This document shows positions 17,789 through 26,291 of a DNA stretch of 64,000 nt, piece after piece. Each line of letters starts with the position of its first letter. The stretch's first letter is position 1. The position numbers and the translations under genes were made by a program. The notes under the pieces were generated by a model. It was not told the DNA's origin, searched no databases, and saw only the letters and a program-made list of their open reading frames with translations. The stretch is from Slackia isoflavoniconvertens (GTDB lineage: Bacteria > Actinomycetota > Coriobacteriia > Coriobacteriales > Eggerthellaceae). The stretch lies in the NCBI RefSeq assembly GCF_003725955.1, contig NZ_QIBZ01000006.1:98277-162276 (forward strand), read 5' to 3'.

Positions 17789-18259
17789 ATGGGAAGCTTC
17801 AAACTGGGGAAGATGACCCTGCGCTCGCTGTTCGGCAAACCTGAAACGGTCATGTACCCGCTCGAAAAACGCGACATTCCCGCAGGCCATCGTGGCGTGG
17901 TGGAAATCGACATGGCAAAGTGCATTCTGTGCGGTATTTGCGTGAAACGTTGCCCGTGCTCGGCCATCGAAGTCGATAAGGCCGCCGGAACGTGGTCCAT
18001 CAACCATTTCGGCTGCATTCAGTGCGACACGTGCGTGCGTGAATGCCCGAAGGGCGCGCTTTCCATGAGCATGGAATTTCCGCACGTTGCGCCCGTGAAA
18101 ACGCGCCAGGTCGAAAGCAAGCCTGAGCCTACGCCCGAAGAGCTTGCCGCTGAAGCTGCCAAGAAGGCCGAACGCGAGGCGCGCATCGCCGCCGCGAAGG
18201 CTGCAAAGGCCGCGAAGGCTGCAAAGGCCGCTCAAGAAGTCGAAAGCGCGAAGGAATAA
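17789..18259 (+). CDS. echF: Ech hydrogenase ferredoxin-like subunit F with Ala/Lys-rich tail
   Basis: The 156-residue protein has two [4Fe-4S] motifs: Cys45-48-51-55 (CILCGICVKRCP) and Cys76-79-82-86 (CIQCDTCVRECP). It relays electrons from reduced ferredoxin to EchC and the NiFe site. After residue 110 comes an Ala/Lys-rich tail (KAAKAAKAAKAAQE) that mirrors the tail of EchD. It is the last gene of the operon, 4 nt after echE, and a GC-rich hairpin follows. Confidence 0.9.
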   Translation: MGSFKLGKMTLRSLFGKPETVMYPLEKRDIPAGHRGVVEIDMAKCILCGICVKRCPCSAIEVDKAAGTWSINHFGCIQCDTCVRECPKGALSMSMEFPHVAPVKTRQVESKPEPTPEELAAEAAKKAEREARIAAAKAAKAAKAAKAAQEVESAKE

Positions 18260-18261
18260 CT

Positions 18262-18310
18262 CAAACGCCGCCCCCGATGATTCTTGAATCTCCGGGGCGG
18301 CTTGCGTTTG
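18262..18310 (+). terminator. Hairpin terminating the Ech operon
   Basis: CAAACGC and CGCCCC pair with GGGGCG and GCGTTTG across a 4-nt bulge, giving about 13 bp; only a short T-rich stretch follows, so termination may be partial. Confidence 0.55.
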
Positions 18311-18434
18311 TTAAGACCGGAAGCGGCGCTTTCGGCAGATCCCGCTTTTCTTGAAGGCGTGGCTATGTAAGATTGGCGTCCCTCTCTTTCGCAATTCAGT
18401 TCAGAAGTTTTCCTGCACTAATTTCAACAGCTGT

Positions 18435-18463
18435 GTGCCAGATGTTTGAAAACGCGGTATAGT
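18435..18463 (+). promoter_or_regulatory. Candidate pgsA promoter
   Basis: GTGCCA (18435-18440) and TATAGT (18458-18463) are 17 bp apart, about 85 bp before the pgsA start. Confidence 0.45.
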
Positions 18464-18549
18464 GCGTTTTTATTTGAAATCGCTTGTGTAGAATGATTTT
18501 CGCTCGCCACGGCGAGCTTATTTTGGTTTTCAGCAGTGGAAGTTGGACT

Positions 18550-19236
18550 ATGAGCGACGAAAAAGAGAAACGACCTTCGTGGGATACGCCTGAAAGCGAA
18601 GTGACCAATCGCATTTTCACGGCGGCGAACGTGGTGTCGTTCATTCGTCTGTGCATGGTGCCCGTGTATTTGGTGCTGCTGCTTGATGGTCACGATATTC
18701 TGGCAACGTTCATTTTCGCGCTTGCCGCTTCCACCGACTTCATTGACGGCCAGCTCGCTCGTCGCACGCATACCGTCTCGAGGCTTGGCCGTCTGCTTGA
18801 CCCCGCTGTCGATCGTGCGCTCATGGTGTTTGGCGTAGTTGGCCTGTTGCTTGTGGGGCGCCTGCCGGTATGGATCGTGGCGCTTGTGATCGCTCGCGAC
18901 CTGCTGCTGATTGTTGGCGGCGCATACTTGGGCGCTCGCTACAAGGCGCGCGTTGCCGTTATTTTCCTCGGTAAAGTTGCTACCACGCTGCTGTTCGTGG
19001 GCTTTGCGGGCCTGCTTTTGAACTGGCCGCTCGTTGCGGGCCTTGCCGTGTGCGACTTCTCATGGCTTCCTGGCTTTAACGCCGAGCCGTGCTCGTGGGG
19101 CATTTGGTTCGTGTATGCCGGCCTCATTTTATGTATCTACACGACCACGGTGTATGTGCTTCGCGGCATTGCTGCCATGAATCAGGTTAAGGCCGAGCGC
19201 GCTGCCGAGAAGGCTCAGGCGGCCAAGGCGGAATAG
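18550..19236 (+). CDS. pgsA: CDP-alcohol phosphatidyltransferase, PgsA-like
   Basis: The enzyme makes phosphatidylglycerophosphate or a related phospholipid from CDP-diacylglycerol in the membrane. The full CDP-alcohol motif DG-x2-AR-x8-G-x3-D-x3-D is present in the stretch that begins DFIDGQLARR and ends LLDPAVDR. Five to six membrane helices follow the usual layout. The 228-residue protein starts at ATG 18550, 7 nt after a weak GGAAG; an upstream in-frame ATG at 18484 would add 22 unlikely residues. PgsA is the best guess within the family; phosphatidylinositol phosphate synthase is less likely. It has its own promoter and terminator. Confidence 0.82.
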   Translation: MSDEKEKRPSWDTPESEVTNRIFTAANVVSFIRLCMVPVYLVLLLDGHDILATFIFALAASTDFIDGQLARRTHTVSRLGRLLDPAVDRALMVFGVVGLLLVGRLPVWIVALVIARDLLLIVGGAYLGARYKARVAVIFLGKVATTLLFVGFAGLLLNWPLVAGLAVCDFSWLPGFNAEPCSWGIWFVYAGLILCIYTTTVYVLRGIAAMNQVKAERAAEKAQAAKAE

Positions 19237-19303
19237 GGGCCATCTGCGACGCGCGCAGGCGCTCTGGCGTGCTCTCCATTTCCTTAAAACAAAATCGTTC
19301 TTT

Positions 19304-19334
19304 ATGCCGCGCCCCGAAGAGCGTGGCATTTTAC
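19304..19334 (+). terminator. Rho-independent terminator after pgsA
   Basis: ATGCCGCGC pairs with GCGTGGCAT (one G-T pair), followed by TTTTACTTT. Confidence 0.7.
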
Positions 19335-19366
19335 TTTGATATTCAAAATTTCTCTTCATATGCATG

Positions 19367-19382
19367 CTTTAGTGCGCTAAAG
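19367..19382. promoter_or_regulatory. Palindrome upstream of the first paaK, candidate operator
   Basis: A perfect 6-4-6 inverted repeat, CTTTAG TGCG CTAAAG, lies 86 bp before the paaK start in an AT-rich stretch. No copy is seen upstream of the second paaK. Confidence 0.35.
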
Positions 19383-19467
19383 TAATCGTCACGACTTTTT
19401 GGGTCGGGCGTCCCATGCGCTCGCCTGCTGTGAAGTCGCGAGGCTCTCCATAAGGAAGGACTTCCCG

Positions 19468-20784
19468 ATGTCGAAGTACTATCAAGAAGAAATCGAGTGC
19501 ATGGAGCACTCGAAGCTCGAGGAACTTCAGCTCGAGCGTTTGCGCGACGTTGCCGTTCGCTGCTACGAGAACATCCCTCTCTACAAGCAGCGCTTTGATG
19601 AGGCTGGCGTCGATCCGTACCATATCGAATCTCTCGAAGACATCAAGAAGTTTCCCTTTACCGTGAAGCAGGACATGCGCGACGCCTATCCGTTCGGTCT
19701 GTTCGCTGTGCCCCGCTCCGAATGCGTGCGCGTGCATGCGTCTTCGGGCACCACGGGCCAGGCGACCGTTGTGGGCTACACGAAAGATGACCTGCAGGTG
19801 TGGGGCGATTGCTTCGCGCGCGGCATTTACATGCTCGGCGGCGGAGAAGATTCCGTCGTGCAGGTTTCTTATGGCTACGGCTTGTTCACGGGCGGTTTGG
19901 GCGCGCATTTCGGCGCCGAAGCCGCGGGCGCCATGGTTGTTCCCATGTCCACGGGCAACACCAAGCGCCAAATTCAGATCATGAAAGATTTCGGCGTCAC
20001 CATTCTGTGCGCGACGCCTTCGTATGCGCTGCTCATCGCCGATACCATTGCGGAAATGGGCATGAGCATGGACGAATTCAAACTCACCGGCGTCATCCTT
20101 GGCGCTGAGCCCTGCAGCGAAGCGACGCGCGACGAGATTCGCCGCAAGCTTGGCGTGCAGTACTGCGACGTGTATGGCCTTTCCGAAATCATGGGCCCGG
20201 GCGTTGCCATGGAGTGCTCCGAGGCGAACGGTTTGCACCTGTGCGAAGACCAGTTCCTAGCAGAAATCGTGAACCCCGACACCTTCGAGCCTGTGCCCGA
20301 CGGCGAATTCGGCGAGCTCGTCATTACCACGCTCACGCGTCAGTGCACCCCGCTCATTCGCTATCGCACGCGCGACCTTACGCGCTTCATTCCGGGTGAG
20401 TGCGCCTGCGGCCGTACGCATAAGAAAATCGATCGCATCGTGGGCCGCACCGACGACATGCTCATTATTCGCGGCGTGAATGTGTTCCCGTCGCAAATCG
20501 AGCAGGTCGTGAACAGCTTCGACGAAATTACCCCGCATTACCAAATCGTGCTCACCACGAAGGGCACGCTCGACCAAATCGAGCTGCGCGTGGAAACCGC
20601 GCCCGACTTCCCGTTCGACGAGATTCGTGCGCTCGAAGATTTGAGGAAGCGTTTGGCGGCTGCCTTGAAGTCGAATTTGCAGATTGCTGTTAAGATTAAA
20701 TTCTGCGAGCCGAAGACTATCGAGCGCAGTGAGGGCAAATCGAAGCGCGTTATCGATTTGCGCGAAGTGAAGCAGCAGAACTAA
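19468..20784 (+). CDS. paaK: Phenylacetate-CoA ligase (copy 1)
   Basis: PaaK enzymes activate phenylacetate or related aryl acids to CoA thioesters with ATP, forming an adenylate first. The 438-residue protein has the P-loop-like ASSGTTG at residues 91-97, the DVYGLSEIMGPG region that contacts the adenylate, and RYRTRDLTR before the hinge to the C-terminal domain. In anaerobes with IorAB these enzymes may run towards aryl-acid and ATP. Start ATG 19468 follows AAGGAAGGA. An ACT-domain gene follows 16 nt later, an arrangement mirrored at 25835-27656. Confidence 0.9.
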   Translation: MSKYYQEEIECMEHSKLEELQLERLRDVAVRCYENIPLYKQRFDEAGVDPYHIESLEDIKKFPFTVKQDMRDAYPFGLFAVPRSECVRVHASSGTTGQATVVGYTKDDLQVWGDCFARGIYMLGGGEDSVVQVSYGYGLFTGGLGAHFGAEAAGAMVVPMSTGNTKRQIQIMKDFGVTILCATPSYALLIADTIAEMGMSMDEFKLTGVILGAEPCSEATRDEIRRKLGVQYCDVYGLSEIMGPGVAMECSEANGLHLCEDQFLAEIVNPDTFEPVPDGEFGELVITTLTRQCTPLIRYRTRDLTRFIPGECACGRTHKKIDRIVGRTDDMLIIRGVNVFPSQIEQVVNSFDEITPHYQIVLTTKGTLDQIELRVETAPDFPFDEIRALEDLRKRLAAALKSNLQIAVKIKFCEPKTIERSEGKSKRVIDLREVKQQN

Positions 20785-20800
20785 CGAGGGGAGCACAATC

Positions 20801-21226
20801 ATGATCGAACAGCTCACCGTTTTCATCCAAAACGAGAAGGGCCGCCTGTCTGGCCTGTGCCGCACGCTTGCCGATGCGAATATCAACATGCATGACCTTT
20901 TCATCGCCGACACGAGCGACTTCGGCGTCGTGCGCGTTTTCTGCGATACGCCCCAGGCCGCCGCGAAGGTGCTCGACGAAGCGGGCTTCCGTGCGAGCGT
21001 TACCAAGGTGCTCGCCGTGCGCGTTCCTAATGAGCCGGGCGGTTTGGCCCACTTGCTCGAGACCATCGAATCGATGGGCGCCAATATCGAATATGGCTAT
21101 TGCTTTTCGCGTGGAGAGGCCACGGCCATTGACGTTTTGAAGGTTGTAGACGATACCGTTGAAGGCAAGCTTTCCGAAGCTGGCTTTGATGTCGTTTCTG
21201 CTGAGGAGGTCTATAAGCTTGATTAG
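20801..21226 (+). CDS. Tandem ACT-domain protein (copy 1)
   Basis: The 141-residue protein consists of two ACT domains (residues 1-70 and 71-141), each starting with a beta strand and a glycine-centred loop: NEKGRLSGLCRTL and NEPGGLAHLLETI. ACT domains bind amino acids and regulate enzymes or act as small ligand-binding proteins. It lies directly after paaK and is probably co-transcribed. A likely role is sensing aromatic amino acids or controlling PaaK (inference from context). Its second homologue lies at 25835. Confidence 0.85.
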   Translation: MIEQLTVFIQNEKGRLSGLCRTLADANINMHDLFIADTSDFGVVRVFCDTPQAAAKVLDEAGFRASVTKVLAVRVPNEPGGLAHLLETIESMGANIEYGYCFSRGEATAIDVLKVVDDTVEGKLSEAGFDVVSAEEVYKLD

Positions 21227-22628
21227 GGCTTTAGCTCATCAACGCAATAGATTCGAAGCGCTCGCACCTGCGGGCGCTTCCGTTGTTTCGCGCGCGGGTC
21301 GCATTCTTGCGGCGTTCGTGCTCGCTGGCACGTTTGCGCTTTCTGCGCCCGCGGCCGCTTTCGCCGAGGTGCTCGAGAGCGATGAAATCGGCAACAAAAC
21401 CGTTGCCGCGCGCGGCCTTTCTGCTGATGCGTGTCCCGATATCGAGGCGACGCACGCCATGCTCGTGGGCTCCGATGGCACCGTGTATTTTTCGCGCGAT
21501 GTGAATGCGGAAGTAAAAATCGCGTCGCTCACGAAAATCATGACGGCAGTTGTGGCCCTTGAGAACGCGCCCCTCGACCTTACCGTGACGGTCGACAACG
21601 AAGCAGCCACGGTGGGCGAGTCGAGCGCGGGGCTTTTGGAAGGCGACACCATGTCGCTTGAGACGGCCCTGTATGCACTCATGGTTCCCTCGGGCAACGA
21701 TGCGGGCATCGCCATTGCGAAGTCGGTCGGCGCCCATATGTCGGGCGACGCCGCGACGGGCTACGATACGTTCGTCGCCGCGATGAACGCGAAGGCCGCC
21801 GATCTGGGCATGTCCCATTCGGTGTACACGAACCCCCATGGCCTCGATTTCGATGCGTTCGGCGATGAAGATCTGCATTCGAGTGCACGCGACGTTGCGA
21901 CGCTCGTGTCGTACGCCATGCAGAACGATACGTTCCGCGGCATCGTTGAAGCGGGCTCGACGACGATAACGGTCACGTCTGCCGACGGCACGGCGCGCAA
22001 TGTTGCGCTACAAACCACCGATGAGCTCATGGGCGTGTACGACGGCATTTGCGGCGTGAAAACCGGAACGACCGACGATGCGGGCTACTGCTTCGCGGGC
22101 GCCGTTTCGCGCGATGCGGGCGAGCTCTACAGCGTGGTGCTCGATTCGCCGTCGAGCGACGAGCGCTTCAGCGATACCGTGGCGCTTATGGATTGGGCAT
22201 ATGCCAATATCGCACAACGCTCGCTGGTCAATAGCGACCAGTATGTGGAATATCTTGGCGCCCACGTGCCGCTCGTGGCCAAAGTGGCTCATAATGATTG
22301 GGTGGATGTCACCGTCGATGCCACCGTCGCCGATCCTGATTTGGCCTCGAACGTCTTTGCCGCGTTCGGCCCTGTTCAAGCGAAGGCGACGTTCAACGAG
22401 CTTTCCGGCGATGTGCATGCGGGCGATGTGATTGGCAGCCTTGTTTTCATGCAGGACGACAACCAAATCGCGCAAACGGGCATCATCGCTGCCGAAGACG
22501 TTGCCGCGCCGAATTTCTTCCAAGGTATCGGCGTTGGCTTCGATCGTTGGATTCGCTCGATTCAGCATCAGCCCACGGTGGCAGAAACGCAGGAATGCTA
22601 TTACACGCAGGCTTTAAGCGATCGCTAG
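21219..22628 (+). CDS. D-alanyl-D-alanine carboxypeptidase (serine-type, PBP5/DacF-like)
   Basis: This exported enzyme trims the terminal D-Ala from peptidoglycan stem peptides. It has all three active-site motifs: SLTK at 103-106 with the nucleophile Ser103, SGN at 158-160, and KTG near residue 280. The N-terminus is a signal peptide ending AAAFA before EVLES. The usual C-terminal PBP5 domain follows. I place the start at TTG 21219, 9 nt after AGGAGG and overlapping the ACT gene stop; an ATG at 21159 lies inside the ACT gene and lacks a ribosome site. Length 469 residues. Confidence 0.85.
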   Translation: MIRALAHQRNRFEALAPAGASVVSRAGRILAAFVLAGTFALSAPAAAFAEVLESDEIGNKTVAARGLSADACPDIEATHAMLVGSDGTVYFSRDVNAEVKIASLTKIMTAVVALENAPLDLTVTVDNEAATVGESSAGLLEGDTMSLETALYALMVPSGNDAGIAIAKSVGAHMSGDAATGYDTFVAAMNAKAADLGMSHSVYTNPHGLDFDAFGDEDLHSSARDVATLVSYAMQNDTFRGIVEAGSTTITVTSADGTARNVALQTTDELMGVYDGICGVKTGTTDDAGYCFAGAVSRDAGELYSVVLDSPSSDERFSDTVALMDWAYANIAQRSLVNSDQYVEYLGAHVPLVAKVAHNDWVDVTVDATVADPDLASNVFAAFGPVQAKATFNELSGDVHAGDVIGSLVFMQDDNQIAQTGIIAAEDVAAPNFFQGIGVGFDRWIRSIQHQPTVAETQECYYTQALSDR

Positions 22629-22697
22629 CGTGCGTTTGAGGAAACTATGCGCCGCCGCAGCGCCCGATGCGGTGTGAGAGATAACGAGGTGAACGCC

Positions 22698-23180
22698 ATG
22701 ACCGATGAGACCATGGGTACCGTTTTGCAGAACTGCCCGGTGTGCGGTGCGCCTGTCGCTGCCGACGCTACCGCGTGCGAGGCGTGCGGGTTCAAGCTGC
22801 TTGGCCGCACCCAGGCTTTCAAGCCGCTGAACATGCAGGCTCAGGCAAGCCCCGCGATGGCAAACCCTGCGCTGCTTTCGGAAGCAACTCTGAAAATCGT
22901 GAAGGGCCCGCAAATCGGCAGCTCATTCCGCCTGGCGGCCGATCGTCTTACCGTGGGCCGCAGTCCGCAGTGCGACATCTTCCTAAACGACATGACGGTT
23001 TCGCGCATGCATGCGACTATCGAGCGCACGCCGGCCGGCTTCCGCATTAGCGACGCCGACTCGTTCAATGGCCTGTGGGTAAACAACCTCAATGTGAAAG
23101 ACGCTGACTTGCGCGATGGCGACATCGTTCAGATTGGCACGTTCTGCCTGATGTATTTGGCTACGCCAACCATGCGCTAG
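22698..23180 (+). CDS. Zinc-ribbon plus FHA domain protein
   Basis: The 160-residue protein starts with a zinc ribbon (CPVCGAPVAADATACEACG, residues 11-29) and ends with a forkhead-associated domain (residues 70-155) carrying GRSPQCDIFLND, SRMHA and the terminal NGLWVNN, the phosphothreonine-binding core. FHA proteins bind targets phosphorylated by Ser/Thr kinases; in this phylum they often control cell-wall synthesis, which fits the neighbouring carboxypeptidase. ATG 22698 is preceded by GAGGTG. A strong terminator follows. Confidence 0.85.
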   Translation: MTDETMGTVLQNCPVCGAPVAADATACEACGFKLLGRTQAFKPLNMQAQASPAMANPALLSEATLKIVKGPQIGSSFRLAADRLTVGRSPQCDIFLNDMTVSRMHATIERTPAGFRISDADSFNGLWVNNLNVKDADLRDGDIVQIGTFCLMYLATPTMR

Positions 23181-23189
23181 GCGTCCATG

Positions 23190-23214
23190 GGCCCGCCTAG
23201 CGGGCCTTTTTCTT
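23190..23214 (+). terminator. Rho-independent terminator after the FHA gene
   Basis: Perfect 7-bp stem GGCCCGC CTA GCGGGCC followed by TTTTTCTT. It separates the cell-wall pair from iorA. Confidence 0.85.
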
Positions 23215-23258
23215 ATCGCGAAAGCGAGTTTTTGTACGACCCAAGGGGGATTGGATTT

Positions 23259-24989
23259 ATGGAGCTTATTTCCGGCAACGAGGCGATTGCGCGCGGCGCG
23301 TGGGAGGCTGGCGCCACTATTGGCGTGGCATACCCCGGCACGCCTTCGACCGAAACCATGGAAACGTTCGCGAAGCAGCCCGGCGTATATGCCGAATGGT
23401 GCCCGAATGAGAAAGTCGCCGTGGAAGTTGGCTTGGGCGCATGCGCCGCTGGCCGCCGCGTGCTCTCGAGCATGAAGCACGTGGGCGTCAACGTGGCCGC
23501 CGACCCCTTGTTCACCGCTGCCTACACGGGCGTCAACGGCGGTTTCGTGATTCTCGCGGCCGATGACCCGGGCATGCATTCCTCTCAAAATGAGCAGGAT
23601 TCGCGCTTTTATGCCCGCGCCGCGCATATTCCCATGTTTGATCCCGCCGATTCTTCCGAAGCGCTTGCCTTCACCAAAAACGCCTTCGAGGTGTCCGAGC
23701 GCTTCGATATGCCGTGCATGATTCGCTCCACGGTGCGCGTGTCTCATACGAAATGCCCCGTTGAGCTGGGCGAGCGTGTGGAGGTTGAGCCGAAGCCCTA
23801 TGCGAAAGATGCTGAGAAGTGGGTCATGATGCCCGCATACGCCAAGCCGCGTCGCGTGTCGCTCGATGCGCGTGTGGCTGCTGTGACCGAGTATGCCGAA
23901 ACGTGCGAATTCAACCGCATTGAGCGCAACGAGGGCGCAATCGGCGTTATTTGCTGCGGTGCAACCTACCAGCACGTGCGCGAGGCGCTGCCGCAGGCCG
24001 ACATCCTGAAGCTTGGTATGTCATGGCCGCTTCCTCCGAAGAAGATTTGTGAATTTGCCGCTTCCGTCGAAAACGTGTACGTTATCGAAGAGGGCAGCGA
24101 TTATTTGAGCGAAGGCGTGCGCGCCCTGGGCGTGCAGCTTTCCGAGCCTGAAGGTACGCTGTGCCCCGATGGCGAGCTTACCCCTGGCGCCATTGCAGTC
24201 GCCTTCGGCGCTCAGGCCCCCGAGCATGCCGAGATGCGCGACGACTTGCCAGGCCGTCCGCCGGCGCTGTGTCCTGGCTGCCCGCATCGCCTTGTGTTCC
24301 GCGAGCTTTCCCGTATGAAGGCCATCGTCACGGGCGACATTGGATGCTATACGCTCGGTGCGCTCGCCCCGCTTTCCGCGATGGACACTTGCGTCGACAT
24401 GGGTGCGTCTATTTCAATGAGCCACGGCTTTGAGCTGGGCTTACAGGGCCGCGAGCATAAGCCCGTGGTTGCGGTTATCGGCGATTCCACGTTCGCGCAT
24501 TCGGGCATCACGTCGCTTTTGAACACGGTGTATAACCGCGGTGCGGGCATCGTGTGCATTCTCGACAACCGCACCACGGCCATGACCGGCCACCAGGGCA
24601 ATCCGGTGAACGGCATTACATTGCAGCATCGAGAAAGCCGCGAACTTGATTTGCCTGGTTTGGTGCGCGCGCTCGGCGTGGAAGACGTTGCCGTGGTGAA
24701 CCCGATGGATTTGAAGGCCACTCGCGCGGCGTTGAAGGCCGCGGCTCAAAACGCCGACGAGCTTTCGGTGATTATCTTCTGCTCGCCGTGCGTGCTGCTT
24801 TCGAAAACCCATGAAGCCGCGCTTGTTGTGTCTTCCGATTGCCGTGCGTGCGGTGCATGCACGCTTATCGGTTGCCCTGCTATTTCTCGCGACGAAGACG
24901 GCAAAGCCCATATCGATGCCAACCTGTGCGTCGGCTGTGAGCAGTGCTCTCAGACGTGCGCGTTCGGTTGCATTGGCAAAGCGGAATAG
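23259..24989 (+). CDS. iorA: Indolepyruvate:ferredoxin oxidoreductase, alpha subunit
   Basis: IorA with IorB oxidises aryl pyruvates (from Trp, Phe, Tyr transamination) to aryl-acetyl-CoA, CO2 and reduced ferredoxin. The 576-residue chain has the pyrimidine domain at its start (GVAYPGTPSTETMETF), the thiamine diphosphate region GDIGCYTLGALAP and GDSTFAHSGITSLLN...CILDNRTTAMTGHQ, and two C-terminal [4Fe-4S] motifs (CRACGACTLIGCP and CVGCEQCSQTC). ATG 23259 follows AAGGGGGA by 8 nt. iorB follows after 12 nt. Confidence 0.94.
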   Translation: MELISGNEAIARGAWEAGATIGVAYPGTPSTETMETFAKQPGVYAEWCPNEKVAVEVGLGACAAGRRVLSSMKHVGVNVAADPLFTAAYTGVNGGFVILAADDPGMHSSQNEQDSRFYARAAHIPMFDPADSSEALAFTKNAFEVSERFDMPCMIRSTVRVSHTKCPVELGERVEVEPKPYAKDAEKWVMMPAYAKPRRVSLDARVAAVTEYAETCEFNRIERNEGAIGVICCGATYQHVREALPQADILKLGMSWPLPPKKICEFAASVENVYVIEEGSDYLSEGVRALGVQLSEPEGTLCPDGELTPGAIAVAFGAQAPEHAEMRDDLPGRPPALCPGCPHRLVFRELSRMKAIVTGDIGCYTLGALAPLSAMDTCVDMGASISMSHGFELGLQGREHKPVVAVIGDSTFAHSGITSLLNTVYNRGAGIVCILDNRTTAMTGHQGNPVNGITLQHRESRELDLPGLVRALGVEDVAVVNPMDLKATRAALKAAAQNADELSVIIFCSPCVLLSKTHEAALVVSSDCRACGACTLIGCPAISRDEDGKAHIDANLCVGCEQCSQTCAFGCIGKAE

Positions 24990-25001
24990 GAAGGGCCGAA
25001 A

Positions 25002-25592
25002 ATGAGCAACGATACGAAAACTGTGCTTCTGTCGGGCGTTGGCGGCCAGGGTGCTATTCTCGCTGCCGACATTTTGAGCCGTGTCGCCATGGCGTGCGGC
25101 CAGGACGTGAAGCTTTCCGAGATCCACGGCATGGCCCAGCGTGGCGGCGCCGTGACCACCGTGGTTCGTCTGGGCGATTCGGTGGCTTCGATGGTTGCCG
25201 ACAAAGGCAGCGTCGATTACTTGGTTTCTTTCGAGAAGGTTGAGGCGCTGCGCAATATCGAGTTTCTCAAAGATGGCGGCGCGCTGCTCGTAAACGATGA
25301 GTTCATCAAGCCGCTGCCTGTCGCTACGGGTGCCGTGCAGGCTCCGAGCGGCGTTGTTGAATCGCTTGAGCAGGCGGGCGCCGTGCTGGTGCCGGCTGAG
25401 GCTTTGGCGAAAGAGGCGGGCAGCGTGAAGGCTGTGAACGTCGTGCTTTTGGGCGCGCTTTCCACGAAGCTCAGCTATGACGAGGCCACCTGGCTTTCTG
25501 TTATCGAATCTCGCGTTCCCGCTAAGTTCAAGGACGTGAATATCGCAGCCTTCAAACTTGGACGAAAGTTCGTGGAGGAATGCTCCGCATAA
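25002..25592 (+). CDS. iorB: Indolepyruvate:ferredoxin oxidoreductase, beta subunit
   Basis: The 196-residue gamma-type 2-oxoacid oxidoreductase domain begins VLLSGVGGQGAILAADIL and contains EIHGMAQRGGAVTTVVR, both hallmark stretches of IorB. It completes the IorAB heterodimer, which lacks its own thiamine site. It is co-transcribed with iorA. A 242-bp intergenic region follows that is almost fully occupied by paired stems. Confidence 0.94.
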   Translation: MSNDTKTVLLSGVGGQGAILAADILSRVAMACGQDVKLSEIHGMAQRGGAVTTVVRLGDSVASMVADKGSVDYLVSFEKVEALRNIEFLKDGGALLVNDEFIKPLPVATGAVQAPSGVVESLEQAGAVLVPAEALAKEAGSVKAVNVVLLGALSTKLSYDEATWLSVIESRVPAKFKDVNIAAFKLGRKFVEECSA

Positions 25593-25606
25593 GGGTTTCC
25601 TCTTCA

Positions 25607-25794
25607 GGATTGGAGCGGCTGACATGCGTTTCCACTTCGGGCAGGTCCTGCTCGCTCGGACAGCCTACTATTGCCGCTCAGCTGCACGGAGCAGCAATGC
25701 GCCCGCTCGGGCGCAATTGAAGTGGGGTTTAAATGCCCACAGGACATTTAAACGTGCGGAATCTTGCGGATACGCACACCAGCCGCTCCAATCC
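25607..25794 (+). ncRNA. Candidate structured RNA or leader between iorB and the second ACT gene
   Basis: A perfect 15-bp stem joins 25607-25621 (GGATTGGAGCGGCTG) to 25780-25794. Inside it are: a 7-bp stem, extendable by wobbles, between CCACTTC (25632-25638) and GAAGTGG (25719-25725); a hairpin at 25670-25698 (ATTGC-C-GCTC / GAGC-A-GCAAT); an abutting hairpin at 25699-25714 (GCGCCC GCTC GGGCGC); a 9-bp hairpin at 25727-25753 (GTTTAAATG / CATTTAAAC); and a small stem at 25765-25776. The segment TTTAAAC at 25747-25753 can pair instead with GTTTAAA at 25797-25803, a switch-like alternative. I cannot match it to a known class. It could be a cis-acting leader or a stand-alone RNA. Confidence 0.6.
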
Positions 25795-25834
25795 CTGTTT
25801 AAACCAAAAAAGGATTGCTTGAAAGGGGAACTGT

Positions 25835-26287
25835 ATGAGCATTTCTCAGATTGGCGTGTTCGTTGAGAACCATCCGGGACACGTGGCTCGCGTGCTCGAC
25901 GCGTTTGTCGAGGCCGAAGTGCAGGTTCGCGGCTATTGCATGAGCGATACGGGCGACTATGGCATTGTGCGCTTCGTGGTTGATAACCCCGAAAAGGCGA
26001 AGCAGGTGCTGGCCGATATGGGCTGCGCCGTGGTCGCGAAAGAGGTTTTGTGCCTGCGCCTTCCCGACAGGCCGGGCGAGCTTGCCCGCATCATGGGCGT
26101 GTTCGCGAAGCTGAACATCAACGTTGAATACAGCTATTCGCTCGTTTCCACCTATATCGCCATTTCGGTGAAAGATTTGGCGGCGGCCGAAGAGGCTTTG
26201 AAGAAAGAAACGGTTGAGCTTATCGACCAGGCGCAACTTACTGCGCTCGTCGACCTCGATCGTAGCAATGCCCAGGAAGGCAGGTAG
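25835..26287 (+). CDS. Tandem ACT-domain protein (copy 2)
   Basis: Two ACT domains fill this 150-residue protein: SQIGVFVENHPGHVARVLDAF opens the first in shortened form (ENHPGHVARVLDAF), and LPDRPGELARIMGVF opens the second. It resembles the protein at 20801 in length and layout, so the two are paralogues. Here the gene precedes paaK by 4 nt rather than following it. An AAAGGGGA ribosome site precedes the ATG. The structured region upstream may control it together with paaK. Confidence 0.85.
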   Translation: MSISQIGVFVENHPGHVARVLDAFVEAEVQVRGYCMSDTGDYGIVRFVVDNPEKAKQVLADMGCAVVAKEVLCLRLPDRPGELARIMGVFAKLNINVEYSYSLVSTYIAISVKDLAAAEEALKKETVELIDQAQLTALVDLDRSNAQEGR

Positions 26288-26291
26288 TTCC

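Noticed and set aside
25607..25794. T-box or known riboswitch leader
   Set aside because: No T-box sequence, antiterminator or specifier loop, and none of the SAM, TPP, FMN or cobalamin cores that I can recognise; kept as an unclassified RNA candidate.
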